From contig NZ_JFHC01000038.1 of NCBI RefSeq assembly GCF_000698595.1, positions 1 through 64,000 of the forward strand: DNA of 64,000 bases, given 5' to 3'. The notes under the pieces were generated by a model. The model made no database searches and was not told the DNA's origin. It saw nothing but the letters and a program-made list of their open reading frames with translations. The position numbers and the translations under genes are program-made. Shown in pieces: positions 34,935 through 43,447 of the stretch. Every line of letters starts with the position of its first letter. Within the stretch, counting starts at the first letter, position 1. Source of the DNA: Caballeronia glathei. Lineage in GTDB: Bacteria; Pseudomonadota; Gammaproteobacteria; Burkholderiales; Burkholderiaceae.

Positions 34935-35621
34935 ATGATCGACCATCTCATCTGCGACTGCGACGGCGTGCTCGTCGACAGCGAAATCATCGCCGACAGG
35001 GTTTTACTGCAAGTGCTCGCGGAGCATTTCCCCGGCATCGATTTCAGGCCGGCCGTGAAGACCGCATTCGGCCAGCAGACCTCGCGCTTTCTCTCCCATC
35101 TCGAAACGAAGTTCGACATCACGATGCCCGCGGGCTTCGTCGACGTGATCGAGGCGCGCGTGAGTGCCGAGCTGGCGAAGTCGGTCGGCCCGATCGCGGG
35201 CGTGCGCCGCGCGCTGCAGTGCGTGAGCCTGCCTGTCGCGGTGGTGTCGAACAGCCGGATGGAGCGCGTGCGCTCGTCGGTACGGCGCGCCGGGCTCGAC
35301 GAGATCTGCGGCGCGCGGGTGTTCAGCGCGGAGCAGGTCGCGCGGCCGAAGCCTTTTCCGGACGTCTATCTGTTCGCCGCGAAGAGCCTGGGCGTCGCGC
35401 CCGAGCGGTGCCTCGTGGTCGAGGACAGCGTCGCCGGGCTGACGGCCGCCCGCGCCGCCGGGATGATGACCATTGCGTTCGTCGGCGCGAGCCATATCCC
35501 GTCGGGCTACGCGCAGGTGCTGCGCGACACGGGCATCACGCGCATCATCGAAACCATGGAGGAGCTGCCCGCGCTCGTCGAGGCGGGCACGCGCGGCGAT
35601 TTCGGCGACGTGCGTTCTTAG
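34935..35621 (+). CDS. HAD-superfamily hydrolase (subfamily IA, beta-PGM/phosphatase type)
   Basis: The 228 residues have nucleophile motif CDCDGVLVDSE (residues 6-16), motif II VVSNSRMERV, motif III KPFPDVYL and motif IV VEDSVAGLTAARAAGM, with an alpha-helical cap at about 20-85. The DGVLVDSE form is shared by YieH/GS1-like phosphatases and phosphoglucomutases. The substrate is unassigned. It lies alone on the plus strand, convergent with ribB, with 15 bases between stops. Confidence 0.88.
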   Translation: MIDHLICDCDGVLVDSEIIADRVLLQVLAEHFPGIDFRPAVKTAFGQQTSRFLSHLETKFDITMPAGFVDVIEARVSAELAKSVGPIAGVRRALQCVSLPVAVVSNSRMERVRSSVRRAGLDEICGARVFSAEQVARPKPFPDVYLFAAKSLGVAPERCLVVEDSVAGLTAARAAGMMTIAFVGASHIPSGYAQVLRDTGITRIIETMEELPALVEAGTRGDFGDVRS

Positions 35622-35636
35622 TCGGCCGCCCGTTCC

Positions 35637-36368
35637 TCAGGCGGCTTCTTCCACCGTCTCGCGCGCGGCTGCCAGCGCCGCGCGGAATTCGGCCAGTTCC
35701 GCGATGGTGAGCATCGGCAGGCCGTGCTCCTTCGCGAAACGCTCGACCTGCGCGCCGCGCGTCATCGTGCCGTCGGCGTTCATCAGCTCGCACAGCACGC
35801 CGGCCGGCTTCAGCCCAGCCAGAATCGCCAGATCCACCGTGCCTTCGGTGTGTCCGCGCCGCGCGAGCACGCCGCCCGGCATCGCGCGCAACGGGAACAC
35901 GTGGCCGGGGCGCACGATATCCGACGGCTTCGCGTTGTCCGCGATGGCGGCGCGGATCGTCGTCACGCGGTCCGCGGCGGACACGCCGGTCGTCACGCCC
36001 TCGCTCGCCTCGATCGACACGGTGAACGCCGTGCCGTAGCGGCTGCCGTTGGCGGCGGCCATCGGCGGCAGTTCCAGCGCGCGCACTTTGTCGTCCGGCA
36101 GGCACAGGCACACGATGCCGCTGCATTCGCGGATCAGGAGCGCCATGGTGGCGTCGGTGAGCTTTTCGGCGGAGACGACCAGATCGGCTTCGTTCTCGCG
36201 GTCGTGATCGTCCTGCAGCACGACGGCGCGGCCCGCGCGCATGGCTTCGAGCGCGGCGGCGATGCGCGGCGGAATATCGACGGAGGGGAGCAGGGGGAGA
36301 TCGGCGAAGGCATCCGCGGCCACGACCGACGGCGCCGGAAAAGACAACTGCTGAAGAGACAGGGACAT
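35637..36368 (-). CDS. ribB: 3,4-dihydroxy-2-butanone-4-phosphate synthase
   Basis: Makes the four-carbon unit of riboflavin from ribulose 5-phosphate. The 243 residues contain the signature DDHDRENEADLVVSAEKLT and RPGHVFPLRA with the metal and catalytic residues. There is no GTP cyclohydrolase II domain, so this is a single-domain RibB, unlike the RibBA fusion common elsewhere. The start ATG at 36368 is chosen from the family start. An FMN riboswitch lies 150 bases upstream on the same strand, so expression is expected to fall when FMN is plentiful. Confidence 0.94.
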   Translation of the reverse strand: MSLSLQQLSFPAPSVVAADAFADLPLLPSVDIPPRIAAALEAMRAGRAVVLQDDHDRENEADLVVSAEKLTDATMALLIRECSGIVCLCLPDDKVRALELPPMAAANGSRYGTAFTVSIEASEGVTTGVSAADRVTTIRAAIADNAKPSDIVRPGHVFPLRAMPGGVLARRGHTEGTVDLAILAGLKPAGVLCELMNADGTMTRGAQVERFAKEHGLPMLTIAELAEFRAALAAARETVEEAA

Positions 36369-36519
36369 GTGAAACGCTCTCGCTAGGAAATGGGCGAAAA
36401 ACGTTTCAGGGCATTGCAAACAGGCAGAACGGCACCCGCGCGGCGTCGCTTTCGGCGGCGTCGTCTGGTCCGGCGCGCGAGGCGCCCATACCGGCGGGAT
36501 CGGACATGACTATCTGCAC

Positions 36520-36675
36520 ATCTTCTTCCATCCGGACTATGACCGTCGGCTCTGGCTTCGCACCAGATCTGCTGACCCCGTGAATACTGCCGCACGGGCG
36601 CTCGCGGGCTCGTGAGCGGCCTTTCGGTCCGCACGCACACCGCCGGTGGGGAATTTCGCCCCGCCCTGAAGACGC
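36520..36675 (-). ncRNA. FMN riboswitch (RFN element) upstream of ribB
   Basis: On the minus strand the conserved RFN blocks follow in order: AGGGCGGGGCGAAATTCCCC, ACCGGCGGT, GAGCCCGCGAGC, GGTCAGCAGATCTGGTG, CCAGAGCCGACGGTCATAGT and CCGGATGGAAGAAGA. The terminal TCTTC and GAAGA segments can close the P1 stem. About 150 bases separate it from the ribB start. I see no clear U-tract terminator there, so translational control is as likely as attenuation. Confidence 0.95.
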
Positions 36676-36779
36676 ACTGATTGTCCGCGAATTAAGCGAA
36701 TAGCGGACTTTTTCAGGATACAACAGCCGCGCAAATCGTGCAGCCCCGCGCGGCCGGTGACTTGTTCAAAAACGACATT

Positions 36780-37499
36780 TCAACCGGCAGCGTCCGTGCG
36801 CCGCGCGTCGCCCGGAACGTGCCAGCGCGGCGGCGTTTCGGCGCTCACCGTCACGCTGAACGCGCGCGCCTCCGTGTTGCCGGGATTGCGCAGCGCGTGC
36901 GGCTGGTCGGCGTCGAAGACGATGGCGTCGCCGGTGGCGAGCAACTGCCGCTGGTCGTGCACGTGCACTTCGAGCGTCCCTTCGCTCACGACGAGGTTCA
37001 CCGTCGTGCCGGGCGCGCGCGTGACGCCCGCTTCGACGTGCAGCGGCGCGATGCGCAGTTCGTGGAACTCGGCGGAGGCGGGCGGCGTGTCCGGATGCAG
37101 GGCGCGCGCGGAAAACCGTCCGCCGGAGCGCACGACGCGCGGCGCCTTCTCGGCGGGCAGGTATTCGATGCCGCTCGTCGCGTGGCGCCGCAAGAACGCG
37201 GCGACGGACACTTTCAGCGCGCCCGCGATCTTGCACAGCACCTTGATCGACGGCACGCTGCGCGCCGATTCTATCTGCGCGAGCATCGCGCGGGAGACGC
37301 CGGACGCGCGCGCGAGCGCATCGAGCGACAGTTGCCGCTCGGCGCGCAGCCGCGCGAGATTCACGCCGACGAGCTGTTCCAGCCCATCGAAGGAATCGGC
37401 TCGAGGCGCAGGCTCGCGGCCTTCGGCGACGCCGCCCGGCGCGCGCGCCTCGTACGGCTCGCGCACGAGTTCGAGCGACGAATGTGCCGTTGAATACAT
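36780..37499 (-). CDS. XRE-family regulator with C-terminal cupin domain
   Basis: The 239 residues have a helix-turn-helix at about 45-105 (ASGVSRAMLAQIESARSVPS) and a small beta-barrel cupin sensor at about 150-225 (VSEGTLEVHVHDQRQLLATG...FDADQPHALRNPG). This architecture (PuuR/SutR-like) senses a small metabolite such as a polyamine or sulfur compound; which one cannot be read here. The ATG at 37499 has an AGGAGG site. No partner gene is adjacent. Confidence 0.88.
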   Translation of the reverse strand: MYSTAHSSLELVREPYEARAPGGVAEGREPAPRADSFDGLEQLVGVNLARLRAERQLSLDALARASGVSRAMLAQIESARSVPSIKVLCKIAGALKVSVAAFLRRHATSGIEYLPAEKAPRVVRSGGRFSARALHPDTPPASAEFHELRIAPLHVEAGVTRAPGTTVNLVVSEGTLEVHVHDQRQLLATGDAIVFDADQPHALRNPGNTEARAFSVTVSAETPPRWHVPGDARRTDAAG

Positions 37500-37744
37500 G
37501 GTGGCCTCCTCGGTACACGGCCCGGCGGGCAGGGCGCCGGATTGCGGAGAGGCAAGACTAGCATCGGCTCCGGGGGGCTCAAACCAAGTTATCGTCACAC
37601 CGTTATGAGGCGCCGTTTTCTGAGTAAAGCGCCGCAAGAGGACGCGTTGACGGCGGTTCGGGTGTTGTTGCCCGGACCTGGGATGATGTCAGGCCGGCAA
37701 CCGTTCAGGCGGCGACGTGCCGGCTCGCCATCAAGCGTAAGGCG

Positions 37745-39241
37745 TCAGGCGTCGGCCCACGCTTTCGCCGCGTTGATCGCCCGCTTCCAGCCGGCGAGGC
37801 ATGCATCGACCTCGGCCACCGGCATCGACGGCGTGAAGCGGTGCTCCAGCTTCCACTGCTCTTTCAGTTCGCCGATGTCCTTCCAGTAGCCCACCGCGAG
37901 CCCCGCCAGATAGGCCGCGCCGAGCGCGGTCGTTTCGGCGACCTGCGGCCGCACGACGTCGACGCCGAGGATGTCGGCCTGGAACTGCATCAGCAGATTG
38001 TTCGCGCATGCGCCGCCGTCGACGCGCAGTTCCGCGATCCGGATGCCCGAATCGGCTTCCATCGCCTTCAGCACGTCGAGCGACTGGTAGGCGATCGAGT
38101 CGAGCGCCGCCCGCGCGATATGGCTCGATGTCGTGCCGCGCGTCACGCCGAACATCGTGCCGCGCGCCCGCGCGTTCCAGTGCGGTGCGCCGAGCCCGGC
38201 GAACGCGGGCACCAGATAGACGCCGTCGCAATGCGGGACGCCGCGCGCGAGCGTCTCGATCTCGCTCGCGCTCCTGATGACGCCGAGACCGTCGCGCAGC
38301 CACTGGACCACGGCGCCCGCGATGAAAATGCTGCCTTCGAGCGCGTAGTTGATCTCGCCGCCGATCTGCCAGGCGATGGTCGTGACGAGGTTGTTGCGCG
38401 ATTCGATCGGCTTCGTGCCGGTATTCATCACGAGGAAGCAGCCGGTGCCGTAGGTGTTCTTCACCATGCCCGACCCGGTGCACATCTGGCCGAAGAGCGC
38501 GGCGTGCTGGTCCCCGGCGATGCCGGCGAGCGGAATCTTCGATGCGAACACGGTGGTCTTGGTCGGTCCATAGACCTCCGACGACGCGCGCACTTCCGGC
38601 AGCATGCTGCGCGGGATGTCGAGCGCGTCGAGCAGTTCGTCGTCCCATTGCAGCGTGTGGATGTTGAAGATCATCGTGCGTGACGCGTTGGTCACGTCGG
38701 TGATGTGCATTTCGTGCCGGGTGAAGTTCCACACGAGCCAGCTGTCCACCGTGCCGAACGCGAGGCGCCCCTGCCGCGCCTTTTCGCGCGCGCCTTCTAC
38801 GTTGTCGAGGATCCAGCGAATTTTGGTGGCCGAGAAATACGAATCGATCGGCAGACCGGTTTTCGCGCGCACCTTGTCTTCGAGGCCCTGCGCTTTCAGC
38901 TGGTCGCAGAATTCGGCGGTGCGGCGGTCCTGCCAGACGATCGCGTTATAGACCGGCTGCCCGGTGTCGCGGTCCCACACGATGGTCGTCTCGCGCTGGT
39001 TCGTGATGCCGATCGCGGCAATCGACGTGCCGTTCATCCCCGCGCGCGTGACGGCTTCGGCGGCGACGCCGGCCTGCGTCGACCAGATCTCCTGCGGATC
39101 GTGCTCGACCCAGCCGGGGTGCGGATAGATCTGCGGAAACTCCTTTTGCGCCACCGACACCACGTTGCCGTTGCGATCGAACAGCATCGCGCGCGAACTC
39201 GTCGTGCCCTGGTCGAGCGCGAGGACGTACTGATCCTGCAT
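37745..39241 (-). CDS. glpK: Glycerol kinase
   Basis: ATP-dependent phosphorylation of glycerol to sn-glycerol 3-phosphate. The 498 residues are the usual length for an FGGY kinase. The ATP-binding start LALDQGTTSSRAMLFDRNG, substrate residues near WVEHDPQEIW, and the C-terminal RVDGGACANNLLMQFQADIL signature are present. The start ATG at 39241 has GGAGAAGACA upstream. It lies 110 bases downstream of glpD, same strand. No glycerol facilitator gene (glpF) is in the window. Confidence 0.96.
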   Translation of the reverse strand: MQDQYVLALDQGTTSSRAMLFDRNGNVVSVAQKEFPQIYPHPGWVEHDPQEIWSTQAGVAAEAVTRAGMNGTSIAAIGITNQRETTIVWDRDTGQPVYNAIVWQDRRTAEFCDQLKAQGLEDKVRAKTGLPIDSYFSATKIRWILDNVEGAREKARQGRLAFGTVDSWLVWNFTRHEMHITDVTNASRTMIFNIHTLQWDDELLDALDIPRSMLPEVRASSEVYGPTKTTVFASKIPLAGIAGDQHAALFGQMCTGSGMVKNTYGTGCFLVMNTGTKPIESRNNLVTTIAWQIGGEINYALEGSIFIAGAVVQWLRDGLGVIRSASEIETLARGVPHCDGVYLVPAFAGLGAPHWNARARGTMFGVTRGTTSSHIARAALDSIAYQSLDVLKAMEADSGIRIAELRVDGGACANNLLMQFQADILGVDVVRPQVAETTALGAAYLAGLAVGYWKDIGELKEQWKLEHRFTPSMPVAEVDACLAGWKRAINAAKAWADA

Positions 39242-39351
39242 TGTCTTCTCCACTGATGTTCTTGTTTCGGGCAGGCGCCTCGTTCGTGCCGTGCTGCCTT
39301 CTTCTTTGCTGCCGCTTGCGGTGAGTGTAATCGCGCGCGGGACTGGCGGGC

Positions 39352-40908
39352 TCAGGCGACCGTGCGCGGCGACGGCGGTGATGGCGGCGATGCCGCCGCG
39401 CTGGCGAGCCAGCGATCGATGCGGCGGCTCACGTCGGCGAGCGACGCGGGATCGATGTGCAGACCGAGCTTCGAGCGGCGCCACAGGACGTCTTCGGCGC
39501 GCATCGCCCATTCGTGGTCGCGCAGATAGCGCAGTTCGGCCTCATGCAGCCCCGGTGCGAACTCCTCGCCGAGATCCGCGAGCGACCGAGCCGCGCCGAC
39601 GAGCCGCCCGGCGCGCGTGCCGTACGCCCGGGCGTAGCGAAGGGCGAGCGGAGCGGGAAGCCACGGGTACTGCTGGCCGAAGCGGGCGAGAAAGCGCTCG
39701 AAGTTCGCATCCGCGATGTCGCCGCCCGGAAGCGGCTCGCCTTCGGTCCAGGTCCGGGCGTCCGAGCCGAGCGCTTCGGCGAGCTTGTCGACGGCTTCTT
39801 CCGCGAGCTTGCGAAAGGTCGTGATCTTGCCGCCGAACACCGACAGCAAAGGCGCTTCGTTTTCGGGGGCGTCGAGTTCGAGCAGGTAGTCGCGCGTCAC
39901 GGCGGACGCGTTCTCGGCCGTCTCGTCCTCCAGAAGCGGCCGCACGCCCGAATAGGTCCAGCGGACGTCCTGCGGCGCGATGTGCTGCTTGAAGTAGCGA
40001 TTGATCGAATCGCAGAGGTAGCGGATTTCGTCGGCGCTGCTTTCCACCTTCGACGCATCGCCGCCGTACTCGATGTCGGTCGTGCCGATCAGCGTGTAAT
40101 CGTGCTCGTACGGAATCGCGAAGATGATCCGCTTGTCGGGATTCTGGAAGATGTAGGCGTGATCGTGCTCGAAGAGGCGCCTCGTCACGATGTGGCTGCC
40201 CTTCACGAGCCGCACGCTGCGGCGCGTGCGCGTGCTGCCGAGCGAGCCCTTCAGCAGCTCGCCGACCCACGGTCCGGCGGCGTTCGCAATCGAACAGGCG
40301 CGCACGTTGATGGTCGCGCCGCCGGTGTCGGCAAGCGTTGCGTGCCACTCGCCGCCCGCGCGCACGGCGTTCACGAGCCGCGTGCGCGTCTTGATGGTGG
40401 CGCCGCGCTCCTGCGCGTCGAGCGCGTTCAGCACGACGAGCCGCGCGTCGTCGACCCAGCCGTCGGAATAGACGAAGCCCCGCCTGATCGAATCGACGAG
40501 CGGTGCACCCGCGGGATGGCGGCGCATGTCGATGCCGTGCGAGCCGGGCAGCAGTTCGCGGCGCGCGAGGTGATCATAGAGAAAGAGGCCGGCGCGGATC
40601 ATCCACGCGGGACGCAGGTTCGGCATGTGCGGCATCACGAAACGCAGCGGCCACATGATGTGCGGCGCCGCGCGCAGCAACACCTCGCGCTCCTGCAACG
40701 CCTTGCGCACGAGCTTGAATTCGCCGTATTCGAGATAGCGCAGGCCGCCGTGAATCAGCTTCGTGCTCGACGACGACGTGTGCGCGGCGAGATCGTCCTT
40801 CTCGCACAGCAATACAGTGAAGCCACGCCCGGCGGCATCGCGCGCGATTCCCGCTCCGTTGACCCCGCCGCCTACCACGAGCACGTCGTACAGTCTGCCC
40901 TGCGTCAC
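39352..40908 (-). CDS. glpD: Aerobic glycerol-3-phosphate dehydrogenase
   Basis: FAD-dependent membrane-associated enzyme oxidising glycerol 3-phosphate to dihydroxyacetone phosphate, passing electrons to quinone. The 518 residues have the N-terminal Rossmann FAD motif VLVVGGGVNGAGIARDAAGR, the STKLIHGGLRYLEYGEF signature and a C-terminal DAO_C domain. The start codon is GTG, preceded by CAGGAG. GlpR-like half-sites cover its predicted promoter. It is transcribed toward glpK. Confidence 0.96.
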   Translation of the reverse strand: MTQGRLYDVLVVGGGVNGAGIARDAAGRGFTVLLCEKDDLAAHTSSSSTKLIHGGLRYLEYGEFKLVRKALQEREVLLRAAPHIMWPLRFVMPHMPNLRPAWMIRAGLFLYDHLARRELLPGSHGIDMRRHPAGAPLVDSIRRGFVYSDGWVDDARLVVLNALDAQERGATIKTRTRLVNAVRAGGEWHATLADTGGATINVRACSIANAAGPWVGELLKGSLGSTRTRRSVRLVKGSHIVTRRLFEHDHAYIFQNPDKRIIFAIPYEHDYTLIGTTDIEYGGDASKVESSADEIRYLCDSINRYFKQHIAPQDVRWTYSGVRPLLEDETAENASAVTRDYLLELDAPENEAPLLSVFGGKITTFRKLAEEAVDKLAEALGSDARTWTEGEPLPGGDIADANFERFLARFGQQYPWLPAPLALRYARAYGTRAGRLVGAARSLADLGEEFAPGLHEAELRYLRDHEWAMRAEDVLWRRSKLGLHIDPASLADVSRRIDRWLASAAASPPSPPSPRTVA

Positions 40909-40953
40909 GTTGATCGTCTCCTGAACGCCGAAAAAGAAAGTCGACGAACCTAG

Positions 40954-40997
40954 AATGTTCGAATTCGAAATCTAACGAACATAAACGAAAAAGTAAA
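40954..40997 (-). promoter_or_regulatory. glpD promoter with GlpR-like operator half-sites
   Basis: On the minus strand TTTACT (40992-40997) and TAGATT (40969-40974) are spaced by 17 bases. The spacer holds CGAACATA (40976-40983). Downstream are the 12-base palindrome TTCGAATTCGAA (40958-40969) and AATGTTCG (40954-40961). AATGTTCG and CGAACATA match the two halves of the enterobacterial GlpR consensus (WATKYTCG / CGAMMATW). The arrangement fits repression of glpD by GlpR. Confidence 0.6.
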
Positions 40998-41123
40998 GTC
41001 GGCCGGACGGGATAGGCGATTTGCACGGAATTTTGGTCGTCTTGCCTATGCCAACCGGCCGAGTGGCACTCTTGGGCGCGCCGGCCGATACTGGCGGAAG
41101 TGCAATTCGAACAGGTGGATGCG

Positions 41124-41504
41124 ATGCGAAAGCTGCTTTGTACCGGCGCGCTCGGCGCGATCATGCTCGCGGGCTGCGTGGCGACACCGAGCCTGAGTGG
41201 CTCGATGGGCGCGCCGTCGTTCAGCGCGCTACAGGAAATGTGCGGAACGAAGCCCGTCGATTACGGGGCGGACGCGCAGTCCGTGTATTCGACGTTCTTC
41301 GACGCGTATGTTGCCTACAAGCGCCACGGGCTGTCGCAGGAGCGCTTCTGCGCGTTCCAGGCGGCGATCGCCGAGCGGCACGGTGCCTACGCGGCCAACC
41401 CGAGCCCGCAGACACAAAGCGCGTGGGCAACCTTCTTCCTCGACCAGCGTGCGCAGGCGCTCAGCTGGCGCGCAGCCGTCGACCCGACACTGAGAGCCGG
41501 TTGA
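41124..41504 (+). CDS. Small predicted lipoprotein of unknown function
   Basis: The 126 residues start with MRKLLCTGALGAIMLAGCVA: a type II signal peptide with lipobox LAGC, so the mature protein should be an acylated envelope protein. The rest is helical and rich in Ala/Gln/Tyr with a single further pair of cysteines (QEMCGTK, ERFCAFQ). No domain is recognised. It sits on the opposite strand inside the glp locus, between glpD and glpR. The start ATG follows an AGGTGG site. Confidence 0.75.
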   Translation: MRKLLCTGALGAIMLAGCVATPSLSGSMGAPSFSALQEMCGTKPVDYGADAQSVYSTFFDAYVAYKRHGLSQERFCAFQAAIAERHGAYAANPSPQTQSAWATFFLDQRAQALSWRAAVDPTLRAG

Positions 41505-41564
41505 ACTTGACAGGCAGGTGACGAGAAGCGCGGGCGCGGCGGCAGACCGCGCCCGGCGCAGGAG

Positions 41565-41762
41565 CTACGAGAACCGCTTGAACGCCTTGATCGTAGAGTC
41601 ACCCGACGGGGTGAGGCGCCATTGTTGACGTCCAGAAGCGAGGTTTTCGAGTTGGACCAGTTGACGTTCGAGCAGGGCGTCGAGTTCTTCTCGCTCCATG
41701 TCGACCTGGTTGGGAGCTTCCTGAACCAATAGCAGCGTGGCAAATTCGTGCGGACTCAGCAT
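41565..41762 (-). CDS. Small 65-residue protein of unknown function
   Basis: Starts MLSPHEFATLLLVQEAPNQV at the ATG at 41762, with GGAG 8 bases upstream. The middle, DMEREELDALLERQLVQLE, is a helix. The end, GRQQWRLTPSGDSTIKAFKRFS, resembles the recognition-helix-and-wing part of winged-helix proteins (a WRLTPxG pattern). It may be a small DNA-binding or adaptor protein; that is inference. It is preceded by a good sigma-70-type promoter at 41901-41929, which supports a real gene. It lies between glpD and glpR. Confidence 0.65.
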   Translation of the reverse strand: MLSPHEFATLLLVQEAPNQVDMEREELDALLERQLVQLENLASGRQQWRLTPSGDSTIKAFKRFS

Positions 41763-41900
41763 CTCGTGTTCTCCATGACGATCGAACGGCATAAGTAGCC
41801 GGTTTGTGGCCGGCGCTCTGCGCTTCGTAACGTTGCGTGGGGGAACTGCAATAGCCGGGCAGACGCGTTGTTCTTTAGGCTGCGGGTGCCGGGAATCTGG

Positions 41901-41929
41901 ATTGTAGGCAAGTGTCAGACGAGTGCCAA
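41901..41929 (-). promoter_or_regulatory. Sigma-70-type promoter for the 65-residue protein
   Basis: On the minus strand TTGGCA (41924-41929) and TACAAT (41901-41906) are separated by exactly 17 bases; each matches consensus in five of six positions. It gives a leader of about 130 bases. The rest of the 329-base stretch 41763-42091 shows no other feature I can support. Confidence 0.65.
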
Positions 41930-42091
41930 ACGTGTACGAAAAATATTGCGTTTGACTTTTTGAGACATCGAAAGCGGTTCGGGCGGCGCGCGAGTTCGTA
42001 GAATTTACTTGAGCTTTGTGCGGCAGTGCACACAAGGACGCGGCTCCTGGCGGTGCCGTTGCTCGACCCTTGCGCGTCCCCTACTCGTCCC

Positions 42092-42871
42092 CTACTCGGC
42101 GATGTAGACCTGCGTATTGGCAGCGGTAAGCGCTTCAGCCATTTCTGGCGGCGTGGGGGCGTCGGTGAAGAGTGCGTGGATCTGGTTCAGGTGGCCGAGC
42201 CTCACGAGCGCGGGGCGGCCGAACTTCGAGTGGTCGGCCGCAAGAAACACCGTGCGCGCGTGCTGGATGATCGCTTCGGCCACGCGTACTTCACGCGTGT
42301 CGAAGTCGCGCAGGGTTCCGTCCGGCTCGATGCTCGACGTGCCGATGATCGCGAAATCGACCTTGAACTGGCGGATGAAGTCGATTGCCAGTTCGCCGAC
42401 AATGCCCTTGTCCCACGGCCTGACGATGCCGCCCGTCACGAGCACTTCGCAGTCGGGATAGCCGCCCATCATGCTCGCGACGTTCAGATTGTTCGTGATC
42501 ACGCGCAAGCCGCGGTGCCGGTTCAGCGCGCGCGCCACTTCCTCGGTGGTCGTGCCGAGGTTGATGAAGAGCGATGCCTGGTCGGGGATATGCGAGGCGA
42601 CGAGGGCGGCGATGCGGCGCTTCTCGTCGTGGAACATGCGCTGCCGCGCCGTGTACGACACGTTCTCCGAGCTCGTCGGCAGGCTCGCGCCGCCGTGGTA
42701 GCGGCGAAGCAGGTTCATGTCGGAGAGCCAGTTCACGTCGCGCCGGATGGTTTGCGGGGTGACGTCGAAATGGGCGGCCAGGTCGTCGACTGTCACGAAG
42801 CCGTCGCGCTGCACCCATTCGAGCAGTTCCTGCTGTCGTGCGTTCAGCGTGAGGCGGGGGTCTCGTGTCAT
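42092..42871 (-). CDS. glpR: DeoR-family repressor GlpR
   Basis: Repressor of glycerol and glycerol-3-phosphate genes, released by glycerol 3-phosphate. The 259 residues have a DeoR helix-turn-helix (residues about 8-60: VTVDDLAAHFDVTPQTIRRDV) and a sugar-phosphate-binding domain with INLGTTTEEVARAL and FLAADHSKFGRPA. The ATG at 42871 is the family start. The glp context (glpD, glpK on the same strand, 1.2 kb downstream) supports the name. Confidence 0.93.
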   Translation of the reverse strand: MTRDPRLTLNARQQELLEWVQRDGFVTVDDLAAHFDVTPQTIRRDVNWLSDMNLLRRYHGGASLPTSSENVSYTARQRMFHDEKRRIAALVASHIPDQASLFINLGTTTEEVARALNRHRGLRVITNNLNVASMMGGYPDCEVLVTGGIVRPWDKGIVGELAIDFIRQFKVDFAIIGTSSIEPDGTLRDFDTREVRVAEAIIQHARTVFLAADHSKFGRPALVRLGHLNQIHALFTDAPTPPEMAEALTAANTQVYIAE

Positions 42872-43447
42872 GGCGATGATTGTGCGAGGGGCGCGCGTCG
42901 TTATGGTCGCCCGTATTGTAAGTGTTCGGGCGAGGGGCGCCGCAAGCCGCGACAAGTACCAGTGTGGGAGCTGAAAGGCGTCATGGAGCCGTACAGGTCC
43001 ATTCGTCCGATCTGGACGGCCGCCGGGGATACGGGAACGTCGACCCGACCGCAGGCCATCTACACAGGCCCATCCGTCTGACCGCAAAGCCGGCCCCCGG
43101 CGTTTTACGCACTGCTGACGGCGGCCTGCGTTTGGACAAGCAGGGAACCACCTTCGGCCCCACTTTTTTTGTTTCCGATACGCTGTGATCGTGCCGCCCC
43201 GGTCGACACCCGGTCGACAGAAGCCCGCCGCGGTATGAATCGTGCTGCCCCGACGACCGGCCTCAGGAACTGAGGCCGTATTTCTGGAGTCTCTGAGTAG
43301 TCTGCAAACTTGTTGCAGGACGGCTAAGATCAAAATCAAGCCATCAACACCTTGAAGACGCTGTGGCTGAACCGTCCACGGCTTCACCTGAACCTCGGCC
43401 GGGGGTTGGGCCGATGGCGCGTCCAGTACAGCTTGGGAGCGCGATTA
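42872..43447. other. 576-base intergenic stretch with one perfect inverted repeat
   Basis: No gene is supported here. At 43258-43278 there is a perfect 9-base inverted repeat CGGCCTCAG-GAA-CTGAGGCCG without a T tract. It could be a regulatory palindrome or an RNA hairpin in the leader of the downstream ferritin-like gene. GGTCGAC occurs twice at about 43200-43218. A TACAAT-like -10 for glpR lies near 42915 but has no good -35. Confidence 0.5.

Noticed and set aside
35637..36368. Bifunctional RibBA
   Set aside because: The protein ends after the DHBP synthase domain at 243 residues. No GTP cyclohydrolase II motifs follow.
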